Origin: Leucocoprinus leucothites
Lineage: Eukaryota; Basidiomycota; Agaricomycetes; Agaricales; Agaricaceae
DNA: 64,000 nt
Assembly: GCA_013368445.1 (NCBI GenBank)
Contig: JAACJO010000003.1
Location: 2,170,001-2,234,000, forward strand
Direction of reading: 5' to 3'
A program made the position numbers and the translations under genes. Positions 32,458 through 44,884 of the stretch are shown piece after piece. The stretch's first letter is position 1. Every line of letters begins with the position of its first letter. The notes under the pieces were generated by a model that saw only the letters and a list, made by a program, of their open reading frames with translations, searched no databases and was not told where the DNA came from.

Positions 32458-35400
32458 GTACTCATAAAGATCAGATAGACATCATTGATCTTCAATCAAA
32501 TAAAGGATTAACAGTACATGTACCAATATTGCTCCATACAACTAGAGCAAAACACAACCTACAAGCACTACTTGATTCAGAAGCTAGTGGAGAATTTATC
32601 GATCCACAACTAGTTGATACCTACAACTTGCCAAAGTTCAAAATAAAGAAGGCAATCAAAATCTGCAATGCTGATGGAACACAAAACCTATCAGGAAGTT
32701 GTACTCACTATACAAAATTAAAAATAGAAATGAACAACAAGATTATGATGATCTCTCTAAGAATAGTCAAACTTGGATCAAACCAACTATTCTTAGGAAT
32801 CACATGGCTAAAAAGATTCAACCCTGAGATTGATTGGCAGAAACTGTCATTATCTTGGCAAGATGAAAACTCTCACACAATCAAATTAACCAAAGTGAAA
32901 ACTGATTCCATCAATCAGTTGTATTATGAAATCAATATGAAATCTAACACATTACAACAACTTCACAACTTGGCTACTAAACCTAAACAGGAATCAGACC
33001 CTGTGAAAGCTGTACCAAAGAAATTTCATCAGTTTCTCAAAGTCTTCAATAAAGATGAATCTGAGAAATTACCACCCAGACATCCTTGGGATCACAAAAT
33101 CGAGACTATACCCAAATTTGAACCCAAATGCATACCAGTTTATCACCTGACACCGCAGGAGAGAACTGAACTTGACAAGTTCATTTCCAAAAACCTACAA
33201 AAGGGATATATTTGGAAATTTAAATTACCTATAGTCTCTTCTTTCTTCTTTGTAGGAAAGAAAGGAGGAGACTTACACCTGTCAAGACTATTGATTCCTT
33301 AACAAGAATATAATAAAGAATGCTCACTTAATACTGAGCATATCATGAATCATGGATAAACTCAAAGGATCTAATTGGTTTACCAAATTAGATGTCCGAC
33401 TAGGATATAATAATGTCCAAATCCATGAAGGACATGAATGAAAAGTGGCATTCTGCACTCCTAATAGGTTATATGAATCCACAGTTATATTTTTCAGAAT
33501 AACAAATTCACCCACTACCTTCCAATCCATGATGGATCACATCTTTAAAGACCTTACTGAGAAAGGCGGAGTTATTATCTACATGGATAACATCCTTATC
33601 TATGCTAAAACGAAAGAATGACTTGAAAGACTTACTAAACAAGTCTTGAAGATTCTACAACAGAACAAGTTGTATTTAAAAACTGAGAAATGTGAATTCG
33701 AGAAGCAATGTCTAGAGTATCTTGGAGTGATCATAACTCCTGACTCTATTGAGATGGACCCAGTTAAACTTAAGGGAATACAGGATTGGCCTGTACCCAA
33801 GTCTGTCTGAAATATCAGACAGTTTATTGGTTTCTGTAACTTCTATTGCAAATTCATTCACAACTTCTCAGCTATCACACAACCACTTAATACATTACTT
33901 TGCAAAACAATGAAATTTGAATGTAACCCAGAAGCACAGAAAAGCTTTGAGAAGCTCAAGGAACAATTCCTTAAGCAGCCTATACTTCAAATAGTTGATG
34001 AATCAAAGCCATTTGAAATTGAATGTGATGCTTCTGCATTTGCTACTGGTGCAGTACTACTCCAAAGAGATTCAAATGGAGATAAGCACCCTGTGGCTTA
34101 TTATTCACAAACCCTTAACCCTGTAAAATGAAACTATCATGTGTCTGACCAAGAATTCCTTGCTATTATTAGAGCACTAAAGGAATGGCAACACTACCTC
34201 AAAGGATCAGCACAACCTATCATCATATGGTCTGATCATGAGAATCTCACCAGATGGTGAGAACTACAACAATTAAATTGAAGACAAGCCAAATAGATGC
34301 TATATATGACATGCTTCCATTACTCCATAAAGCATTTGGCTGGTAACAAAAATACTCTTGCTGACACAGTAAGTAGAAGACCAGACCTAGTTCTAGAAGA
34401 AAAGGATAATAGAGATCTAATTACAATACCATCAGAAAAATTCATTAACTTCCTTTCTGAGGAAATTAAAGAAAAAATTAAAAATAAACAAACAAAGATT
34501 GCCCTATCTGAAAGATTTACAGAAGATGATGGCATTTATAAATATCAGGGAAGACATGTGATACCTGAAGATGCTGAACTAAAAAGAAGACTTCTATAAT
34601 GTGTACATGATCATAAGACATCAGGACACCTAGGAACAGCTGAAACATTTTGTAAACTATCTAAATTAGTTTACTGGCCTGGAATGAATGCATATGTTCA
34701 GAACTACATGAAAGGATGCCCTATTTGTCAACAGTACAAAATCAACTGTCATCTAGTTAAACCACCAATGCAACCAATTAAAGGCCCTTCTTCCACAAGG
34801 CCCTTTTCCCAAATATCAATGGATCTTATTATAGATCTACCACCTGACAATAGAGATGATTGTATATTGTCCATAGTGGACCATGGACTTACAAAAGGGA
34901 TAATCCTAACTCCAACAAAGAAGACAGTAAATGCTAATGGCATTGCTGAAATTCTTATTGACAAAGTATTTTCAAAATATGGAACACCCAACAAAATCAT
35001 CTCAGATCGAGATCCACAATTTGCTGCTAAATCAATGACAAAAACTTTATGAAAAACTCAATATCATACCAGCCCTGTCTATGGCATATCAACCACAGAC
35101 AGATGGTACTACTGAAAGGTACAACCAAGAAATCAAGTTTTACCTACCAGTTTATACATCACAAAATCCAACTATATGGAAATGAGCACTTCTAATGATT
35201 GAATTCATACACAATACCAAACCCTATTTAGGAAGAAAACACTCACCATACAAATTAATACTAGGATATAGCCTACAAGTGTTTATCTCAGATAAAGAGA
35301 CAGACACCCCTTCTATTGATGAGAAGTCCCTATTCTTAGAACAAGTTTGAGAAGTAGCTCTAAAGGCACATGAATAAACACATCTCATGATGGCTCAATG

Positions 35401-35863
35401 AAAGAACCAACCATGGACACCATTCAAAGTAGGAGACTGAGTTTGGTTAGATAACCAAAATCTCCCTTTACCCTATACTTCTAAGAAGCTCAATCAAAGA
35501 AGAGAAGGTCCATTCACTATTATTAGAAAGACCTCTCCAGTCAGCTACAAACTCAAACTACCACCAAAGTGGAAAATTCACAACAAGTTCCATGCTTCAC
35601 TTCTCATGTTAGTAACTGAGAACAACATTTATGGAAAACACAACCCTAAACCACCACCTGTCCTTGTCTCAGGAGAAGGACAATATAAAGTCAAAGCAGT
35701 CCTAAATTATAGAACTCGCAGACTACACTCAGGAACAAAAATAGAATACCTAATTCAATGGAAAGGATATGGGCCTACTGAAGACTCATGGGAACCAGAG
35801 AAAAATCTTGAAAATTCAAAAGAAATTATTCAAGAGTATAAAACCCAGCACAATCTCTCTTAA
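32454..35863 (+). pseudogene. G1 pol: protease, RT, RNase H, integrase, chromodomain
   Basis: Seen: protease (LLDSEASGEFIDPQL, Gly of DSG changed to Glu), RT blocks, the catalytic motif now YMDN (33580-33591) instead of YMDD, RNase H (FEIECDASAFATGAV), the integrase zinc domain and core (SQISMDLIIDLPP, SDRDPQFAAKS), and a chromodomain ending EYLIQWKGYGPTEDSWEPE. At least 14 stops lie within. Most are TGA or TAA where G2 has CGA, CAA or TGG. The segment 33724-34491 is identical to G2. Dead by both stops and the RT active-site change. Confidence 0.88.
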
Positions 35864-35964
35864 CATTCCCCAGCTTTAATGACTACTCCAGAAGTCAGTG
35901 AACAACCAGCAGTACCAGTCTTTGGAACTATTATTTGCAAATCACCCTCATCTCTTATTCCTCC

Positions 35965-36628
35965 TGTTATATATATTGATTATATCTAGCATTTGTTCCA
36001 TCTACAATATGAAGTCAATATTAGCTTTACTTAAGTAATATTGCAATTATATTTTCCTTTTATTTGTCTTTGTATTTTCTAGTTTGTTTTAACTCATTTA
36101 TCTTGACTCATTATGACTCATTATGGTTTATTTGGTTTTGTTTACATTTTGATGACATGTGATTATTAAATATAGCTGCACTATATTTGGACTTACCTTG
36201 TGATTGATCAGATGATCAAAGAAGAACTTCTTTAGAAGAACTTCTAAAGCTTCTTTGACAGATCGTGTCTTATATAGTTTAATTAGTGTTAAGGAAGCTG
36301 TACACTTCTCTTCTTTCATTAGAAGCCCTTAGCCCTAGTTAATATTAGATACAGACTTGTATCATATATAAGTCATCAACATCTACCAAAGAGAAACATT
36401 GTTTCTACTTGGTTAGGTGGAGACTCAATATGAGCCTTTATCTATACAAAGTCAAATTGAACTTAAGCTCTAAGATCTCAATTACTGAAGTCTTTACTAT
36501 TATAATCACCATATTATAACTCTGACTTAGTAAACGACTTTGTTGCTTACTGAGAAGGAGTCCCCTTTAATAAGATCAATCCAATACTTATTGTGCCAGC
36601 TTAGGACTGGGCCAGCATCACTATAACA
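35965..36628 (+). repeat. G2 5' LTR
   Basis: 664 bp, TGTTATATATATTG to CACTATAACA. It differs from the 44216 copy mostly at former CpG sites, for example GTCAAT here versus GTTGAT there, where G1 keeps GTCGAT. Confidence 0.9.
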
Positions 36629-37097
36629 TTAAGTAGAAATAATCCTTCTCTGTTAGCACAGAGCTGTTACTTTGCCCAGTAACCCAACAACATTTCAAAC
36701 ACTGTCGATTTGGGTTATTGTGGTTATCACACAAGCTGTCCCAAAACTATTGTACATAACAACAAAGAGAGGGTTGACACACATTGCCAACTAGTGGAAT
36801 AGTTGAGGATCACTCTTATTGATCTGAGTGATTACCCATGCTCCTAAAAACATTTGGAGGCTTGTGAGAGCTAAGGTCATTGTACCTAAATCTCAAATAA
36901 GATACCAGACCCGAGGGTAGATACTTGGAAGGGAGAAAATTGCTAGAAGATTAGGCATATCTCTGAAGAATACCAGACCCAAGGGTAAATACTTGGAAGA
37001 TAGTTTATCTGTTGAAAGTCTTAAGAGACTATAAATACACAGTCCTAGTAACTATAAAGGTGAGTCCAAAGCGACTATAAACTAATTTCCCAATCAC

Positions 37098-39395
37098 GGC
37101 AGAATCAAACTGCAAGTGTGATAATTGTCTTAAGGACAATCTACCATTTAAGACCATACTAGGTGTCTCTCTAGGCACCCATAAACATAGTTCACAATAG
37201 ACCCAGCAGAGTTTGCAAGACAGGTCGAAATCTTCACAAGAAGAGAATTTCCAGAAGAATCCTACAGTACCTACTACAGTGAAACCCGAAGAACAAGGTT
37301 CTACAGAAGTAAAGGATTAGGAAGATTCTATTACATTAAAGAACACAAAGGGAAAGTTGCCTACGTCCCAATCAAGAAAGAACAAGAAGGAATCCTTGAA
37401 GCCGAATATGCAGCACTTGGCCACAAGCAACTTCACAGAACTGTCAAACAACAAATTGAGAGAGGAGCAGGTCTTGAAGAACTTTGAGATGTTACCCCAG
37501 AACAGTACACTGAAGAAGCAGGAAGACGACAAACTCCATTCCCAGAAACCCCTGCAGAATCTAGCAGGACCATTGAACCAGAACCAGTCCTTGACATTAC
37601 CTCAAGAACTGAAGACACCACACAAGACAATCATTCAGAACCCAGAGTTAACACTCCAAGCTCAGAAGAATCTGAATCTGACAAAGAAGACAAAGAAGAA
37701 GATGAAGAAGAAACAGATAGTGGAGAAAGAAGCCAACAGGAATCTGAAGGAAATCGAACAGAAGAGGAAGCAGAAGCACTTGCAAGGGCAATTGATAATC
37801 TCAAACTCAAATCCCCAGAGAAGCCCAGAGTCGATAGACCCCCTTCTTACTCCTTGAGCCCAGCCTTTGGACATAGCCCAAGGTTCCTCAGTCCCATTAC
37901 GAACCCTATCCCCTTTAGCTTTACCAATTCCCCCACCGGTATTACCAGTACCAGTACCCTACCAACAACCAATCCCAACATTGCTACAGCCAGTACCACC
38001 ATCACCGTACCTGCTAACACCCAAACAAAAGGGAAAACAAAGGCAGTTGTCACCAACACAGGAGGTTCTTCAAATCAAAGAAGTCCCACACTGCCACCAC
38101 CAAATCTACAAGGAGGACCACCAAGTTCTAGAGGTAATCCACCTGGAGGACCAGGAGGAGGACCACCAAATCCTAATCCAAACCCCCTGCCAAATCCAAT
38201 GGCACAACCTCAAGCAGGATTCCAGCTTAAATTCCCAAAGCCCAATAGGTTTGATGGCAACCCAAGCTATTACAGACCATGGATGGCCGAAGTCAAACTC
38301 TACTTCGACTCATATGGTGTCACAGATGACCAATCAAGAATCAACTACACCCTTGGATTACTCGATGGAGCTGCCAAGTTATGGCAACAGGATTACAGAC
38401 TTAGTCAAGCAACTGCAGCTACCCAAGCAGGACAAGTCCCACACACCTTTGACCAGTTCAAGAATGCACTTGAACAGTCATTCGCTCCAACACAACAGAG
38501 CTTTGAGGCTGAAAGAGAGCTCTGCTATTATAGACAACAAAACAAATACATTGAAGAATACATCGCCAATTTTTCCGTCCTCGCCTCATGTGCAGGACTT
38601 AATGACAGCACTTTTCTCTAATCCTACTTCACTGAAGGACTCGACAATGATGTCAGATTTGAAGCAATTTGATCTGACCCCCAAACCCTTGATGAGTGGA
38701 AAACTGCCGCAAGACAGGCATACAAAGTTGTCCAAGAGCAAAGGAGATACCGCATTGGAAATTCTAATCCAGGATCTTTAAACAGATCAAGAAAGACCAA
38801 AAAGAATAGTAGACAACATGGATCCCAACCATGATATAATGACATCTATAGTCAACCCCTATCTAGACCCAGATGATCCAAGTGGAACATGGATATCGAC
38901 AGAATATCAAGAGGAATATACCGATTATCAGTCGAAGATGATTGGGAAGCAGATGACGGAGGTATATATGAACTTGGTGCAGAGGATGATGATAATCCTG
39001 AAGAAGAGGAGAGTGAAGGAGAAGACATCAACCAGACATACAATGAAGGACCAAGCAACACAGACAGAGACGTCTATAGTTCACTATACTCCCACATCAT
39101 CAATAACGTTCTCACTGACGAGCAGAGAATTGCACTCAAGAGAGGAGAATGCTTCTTCTGCCACAAGAAAGGACATTTCACTAAATCTTGTCCGGCAAGG
39201 AAGGTTTGGTTTAAGTCGAGAGGAAAGACAAACATGGGATTGAAGCAGATGCAGAAGTCCCAGTCCAAACTGAAACAAGGGAATTGTAGACCTTTCAAGC
39301 CTAAAAGAAAAGATCCAGATACCATGGTTTATGAAATAGATCAACCTAGCAATGAAGACAATCTGTTTCAAGAATACTTGAATGAAAATTTTTGA
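37098..39395 (+). pseudogene. G2 gag (mildly decayed)
   Basis: Seen: the start codon position of the G1 gag is ACG here. A long open stretch follows: basic N-terminal (REFPEESYSTYYSE), an acidic Glu/Asp-rich region, a Pro/Ser/Thr-rich linker, the capsid-like domain (FDGNPSYYRPWMAEVKLYF, INYTLGLLDGAAKLWQQDY) and a C-terminal zinc knuckle CFFCHKKGHFTKSC (CX2CX4HX4C). It ends at the TGA at 39393-39395, where pol begins in another frame (39392). Stops at TGA (37480s), TAA (38621) and a few others break it. The separate gag and pol frames suggest recoding or frameshifting in the live ancestor. Confidence 0.8.
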
Positions 39396-42300
39396 GTACT
39401 CATGAAGATCAGATAGATGTCATCAATCTTCAATCAAATAAAGGATTAACAGTACATGTACCAATATTGCTCCATACAACTAGGGCAAAACACAACCTAC
39501 AAGCACTACTTGACTCAGGAGCTAGTGGAGAATTTATCGACCCACAACTAGTCAATACCTACAACTTGCCAAAATTCAAGATGAAAAAGGCAATCAAAAT
39601 CTATAACACTGATGGAACACAAAACCTATCAGGAAGTTGTACTCACTATACAAAATTAAAACTAGAAGTGAACAACAAGATCATGACGATCTCTCCAAGA
39701 ATAGTCAAACTTGGATCAAACTAACTATTCTTAGGAATCACATGGTTAAAGAGATTCAACCCCAATGTTGATTGGCAGAAACTGTCATTACGATGGCGAG
39801 ATGAAAACTCTCACATAATCAAATTAACCAAAGTGAAAACTGATTCCATCAATTAGTTGTATTATGAAATCAATGTGAAATCTAACACATCCCAACAACT
39901 TCACAACTCAGCTACTAAACCTAAACAGGAATCAGACCCTGTGAAAACCATACCAAAGAAATTTCATCAGTTTCTCAAAGTCTTCAATAAAGATGAATCT
40001 GAGAAATTACCACCCAGACATCCTTGGGATTACAAAATCGAGACTATACCCAAATTTGAACCCAAATGAATGCCAGTTTATCACCTGACACCTCAGGAGA
40101 GAACTGAACTTGACAAGTTTATTTCCGAAAACCTACGAAAGGGATATATTCAGAAATCCAAATCACCAATGGCCTCTTCTTTCTTCTTTGTAGGAAAGAA
40201 AGGAGGAGACTTATGTCCATGTCAAGATTATCGATTCCTTAACAAGAATACGATAAAAAATGCTTATCCAATACCGAGCATATCACAAATCATGGATAAA
40301 CTCAAAGGATCTAATTGGTTTACCAAATTAGATGTCCAACTAGGATACAATAATGTCTGAATCCATGAGGGACATGAATGGAAAGTGGCATTCCACACTC
40401 CTAATGGGTTATACGAACCCACAGTTATGTTCTTTGGAATGACAAATTCACCTGCTACCTTCCAATCCATGATGGATCACATCTTTAAAGACCTTACTGA
40501 GAAAGGCGGAGTTATTATCTATATGGATGACATCCTTATCCATGCAAAAACAAAAGAACAACTCGAAAGACTTACTAAACAAGTCTTGAAGATTCTACAA
40601 CAGAACAAGTTGTATTTAAAAACTGAGAAATGCGAATTCGAGAAGCAATGTCTAGAGTATCTCGGAGTGATCATAACTCCTGACTCTATTGAGATGGACC
40701 CAGTTAAACTTAAGGGAATACAGGATTGGCCTGTACCCAAGTCTGTCTGAAATATCAGACAGTTTATTGGTTTCTGTAACTTCTATTGCAAATTCATTCA
40801 CAACTTCTCAGCTATCACACAACCACTTAATACATTACTTTGCAAAACAATGAAATTTGAATGTAACCCAGAAGCACAGAAAAGCTTTGAGAAGCTCAAG
40901 GAACAATTCCTTAAGCAGCCTATACTTCAAATAGTTGATGAATCAAAGCCATTTGAAATTGAATGTGATGCTTCTGCATTTGCTACTGGTGCAGTACTAC
41001 TCCAAAGAGATTCAAATGGAGATAAGCACCCTGTGGCTTATTATTCACAAACCCTTAACCCTGTAAAATGAAACTATCATGTGTCTGACCAAGAATTCCT
41101 TGCTATTATTAGAGCACTAAAGGAATGGCAACACTACCTCAAAGGATCAGCACAACCTATCATCATATGGTCTGATCATGAGAATCTCACCAGATGGTGA
41201 GAACTACAACAATTAAATTGAAGACAAGCCAAATAGATGCTATATATGACATGCTTCCATTACTCCATAAAGCATTTGGCTGGTAACAAAAATACTCTTG
41301 CTGACACAGTAAGTAGAAGACCAGACCTAGTTCTAGAAGAAAAGGATAATAGAGATCTAATTACAATACCATCAGAAAAATTCATTAACTTCCTTTCTGA
41401 GGAAATTAAAGAAAAAATTAAAAATAAACAAGAGAAGATCACCCCATCTGAAAGATTTACAGAAGATGATGGCATTTATAAATATCAGGGAAGACATGTG
41501 ATACCTGAAGATGCTGAACTAAAAAGAAGACTCCTACAATGTGTACATGATCACAAGACATCAGGACACCCAGGAACAGCCGAAACATTCCATAAACTAT
41601 CTAAATTAGTTTACTGGCCTGGAATGAACACATATGTTCAGAACTACATCAAAGGATGCCATATTTGTCAACAATACAAGATCAACTGTCATCCGGTTAA
41701 ACCACTGATGCAACTGATTAAAAGCCCTTCTTCCACAAGGCCCTTTTCCCAAATATCCATGGATCTCATCACAGATCTACCACCTAACAACGGATATGAT
41801 TGTATATTGTCCATAGTGGACCATGGACTTACGAAAGGGATAATCCTAACTCCAACAAAGAAGACAGTAAATACCAATGGCATTGCTGAAATTTTTATTG
41901 ACAAAGTATTTTTGAACTACGGAACACCCAACAAAATAATCTTAGATCGAGATCCACGATTTGCTACTAAATCAATGCAAAAACTATATAAAAAACTCAA
42001 TATTACACCAGCCCTATCTATAGCATATCAACCACAGACAGACAGTACTACTGAAAGGTACAACCAAGAAATCGAGTTTTACTTAGCAGTTTACATGTCA
42101 CAAAATCCAACCATATGGAGACAAGCACTTCCAATGATTGAATTCATACACAATACAAAACCCCATTCTGGAAGAAAACACTCACCATACAAATTAATCT
42201 TGGGATATAACCCACAAGTGTTTATCTCAGATATAGAGACAGACACACCTTCTATTAATGAGAAGTCTCTATTCTTGGAACAAGTCCGAGAAGCAGCCCT

Positions 42301-42801
42301 AGAGGCACATGAACAAACACACCTCATGATGGCTCAAAGAAAGAACCAACCATGGACACCATTCAAAGTAGGAGACCGAGTTTGGTTAGATAACTGAAAT
42401 CTTCCCTTGCCCTACACTTCTAAGAAGCTTAATCAAAGAAGAGAAGGTCCATTTACTATTATTAGAAAGACCTCCCCAGTCAACTACAAACTCAAACTAC
42501 CACAAAAGTGGAAGATTCACAACAAGTTCCATGCTTCACTTCTCATGCCAGTAACTAAGAATGACGTTTATGGTAAACACAACCCTAAACCACCACCTGT
42601 TCTTGTCTCAGGAGAAGAACAATACGAAGTCGAAGTAGTCCTAAATCATAGAACTCGCAGACTACGCTCTGGACAAAAATAGAATACCTAATTCATTGGA
42701 AAGGATACAGACCTACTGAAGACTCATGGGAACCAGAGAAAGATCTTGAAAATTCAAAAGAAATAATTCAAGAGTATAAAACCCAGCACAATCTCTCTTA
42801 A
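39392..42801 (+). pseudogene. G2 pol: protease, RT, RNase H, integrase, chromodomain
   Basis: Seen: protease LLDSGASGEFIDPQL (intact DSG), RT with YMDD at 40520-40531 (VIIYMDDILIHAK), RNase H, and a long open integrase (41237-42397) with the HHCC zinc region (HDHKTSGHPGTAETFH, CHICQQYK) and core residues D, D, E. The chromodomain region (42620-42780) has a one-base loss near 42675 (GGACAAAAA versus GGAACAAAAA in G1). Stops occur at TAA 39721, TAG 39855, TGA 40068 and TGA 40358, plus five shared with G1 in the identical segment. Chromodomains target integration to marked heterochromatin. Confidence 0.88.
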
Positions 42802-42816
42802 TATTCCCCAGCTTCA

Positions 42817-43857
42817 ATGACTACTTCAGAAGTCAGTGAACAACCAACAGTACCAGTATTTGGAACTATTATTTGCGAATCACCCTCACCTATTACCCCT
42901 CCTACTATACCAACCAACACCATTGACAATGCGAACAAGGTCGAAGAAAGTCCTGGTCTTGCCCCATCACAAGAACAAGGCACCAAATCCCCTGCTGGAG
43001 ATAGTGCAGGCAGAGACACTAGTGGTGAAAACCCTTCACCCTATAAAGAGAATACCACCCTACAATGTGCATTTCTTCGAGAACAGACAGCCATTGACTT
43101 TCTGTCTGCCTATGGCAGCAATCCTAGACTCACTTCATATGTCTACAACATCGGGAATTGCCTTGATGCTCTCGCTTCTGCAAGAAGTGAATACAAGTGT
43201 CTCCAGGAAGAAATGGACTACCATCTTAGTAATCTGGCATGCTATATCCCTAGAGGTCCCTATACTCAGAACATTGTCCAATGAGTCAAATGCACCAACC
43301 CAGACAGAGATTACCTCATTACGCTCAAGTGTCAATAAGCTACAGAGGGATGTGCACAGAATTCTGAGCACACCTCAGCTGATGGCAAGGGAAAAACTTC
43401 CCCACCTAGCATCAAACCTCAACAACGTGATGATGTGGCTACACACAATGCCATATTACCAAGTACACCCCCTCCAATGTCTACTAACAAGCCTCCTCGA
43501 AATACCAATCGAGACATGACTCGCCCTGGACGTACTAGTTGAACCTGCAACATATGTCACAGAATGGGTCATATCAAGATGCTTTGCCTGGGATATCATT
43601 GCACCTGGTGCGACACTTTCACCTCCGGCCATTTCACCAAGTATTGTTCCCAAAATCCTTATAAAGGAATTGCTCAACGGGATATACCCCCAGTTGCCCT
43701 AGCAGTACTTTTGATTACTGAAGGAGTTGATGCCACCAAGGCTCTTGCTCTGCAGTCCATCTCTGGATCTGCCAGAGTACAGTCCCGACAGTCTGGTGTA
43801 CCAACCAGCAATCACAGTGCCCCCATCACCAATGCCATCAGACTTCGATCTGAATAA
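42817..43857 (+). pseudogene. G2 accessory ORF after pol, with zinc knuckles
   Basis: Seen: an ATG 15 bp after pol opens an acidic/Pro-rich N-terminus (SEVSEQPTVPVFGT). A helical block follows (CAFLREQTAIDFLSAYGSN, LASARSEYKCLQEEMDYHL). After two stops and frame breaks comes a Cys/His region: CNICHRMGHIKMLC, an exact CX2CX4HX4C retroviral knuckle, and then CTWCDTFTSGHFTKYC, a CX2CX6HX4C variant. G1 carries the same ORF (44885 onward). Known: extra ORFs 3' of pol occur in some fungal Gypsy elements. Inferred: a second nucleic-acid-binding protein, besides the gag knuckle. Its function is unknown. Confidence 0.7.
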
Positions 43858-44215
43858 CATAATCTAACACCTGCAGCTGTTAACACCACCTTCCTCGGCC
43901 TAACCTACAACCCTACTTTTATGCCATGACGAGGCCATAAACCCGCACATGAGGAAGACAGTATGGTCATCTCTAGACCTCAGTCCGTTCCTCCTATCCA
44001 AACCATCGAGGACGCAGTCCGAATGGACATCCCCATCATAGTCAAACTTCTCGCATCTATGAAGGAGACCGACCCCTTACACCTCCATACAAAGATGGCA
44101 ATTACAAACCTTATTATGATGATGAAGCCAACTTTAACATAGACAGTGAAGGTAATTTACCTTAGTGACTTAGATAGTTACTAAGATGTGGACATCTTAG
44201 CTAGGAAAGGGATAA

Positions 44216-44879
44216 TGTTATGTATATTGATTATATCTAGCATTTGTTCCATCTACAATATGAAGTTGATATTAGCTTTACTTAAGTAATATCGCAATTA
44301 TGTTTTCCTTTTATTTGTCTTTGTATTTTCTAGTTTGTTTTGACTCATTTATCTTGACTTGTTATGACTCATTATGGTTTGTTTGGTTTTGTTTACATTT
44401 TGATGATATGTGATTATTAAATATAGCTGCACTATATTTGGACTTACCTTATGATCGATCAGATGATCAAAGAAGAACTTCTTTAGAAGAACTTCTAAAG
44501 CTTCTTTGACAGATCGTGTCTTATATAGTTTAATTAGTGTTAAGGAAGCTGTACACTTCTCTTCTTTCATTAGAAGCCCTTAGCCCTAGTTAATATTAGA
44601 TACAGACTTGTATTGTATATAAGTCGTCGACATCTACCAAGGAGAAACATTGTTTCTACTTGGTTAGGTGGAGACTCAATATGAGCCTTTATCTATACAA
44701 AGTCAAATTGAACTTAAGCTCTAAGATCTCAATTACTGAAGTCTTTACTATTATAATTGCTGTATTATAACTCTGACTTAGTAAATGACTTTGTTGCTTA
44801 CCAAGAAGGAGTCCCCTTTGATAAGATCAATCCAATACTTATCACACCAGCTTAGGACTGGGCTAGCGTCACTATAACA
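44216..44879 (+). repeat. G2 3' LTR
   Basis: 664 bp, preceded by the purine tract AGGAAAGGGATAA and followed directly by the CCTCC duplication. Confidence 0.9.
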
Positions 44880-44884
44880 CCTCC

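Larger units (their letters stand above)
35965..44879 (+). mobile_element. G2: sibling Gypsy chromovirus inserted in G1
   Basis: Seen: 8,915 bp with 664-bp LTRs at both ends, gag, pol and an accessory ORF. It is flanked by a perfect 5-bp target duplication CCTCC (35960-35964 and 44880-44884). The G1 sequence on the right continues the G1 sequence on the left when G2 is removed, as shown by G2's own uninterrupted version of the same region (around 42895-42915). G2 is less decayed than G1. Confidence 0.92.

Noticed and set aside
29264..44879. G1 and G2 as a simple tandem sharing one LTR
   Set aside because: The CCTCC duplication, the G1 sequence resuming after 44884, and the pairing of 666-bp versus 664-bp LTRs show nested insertion instead.
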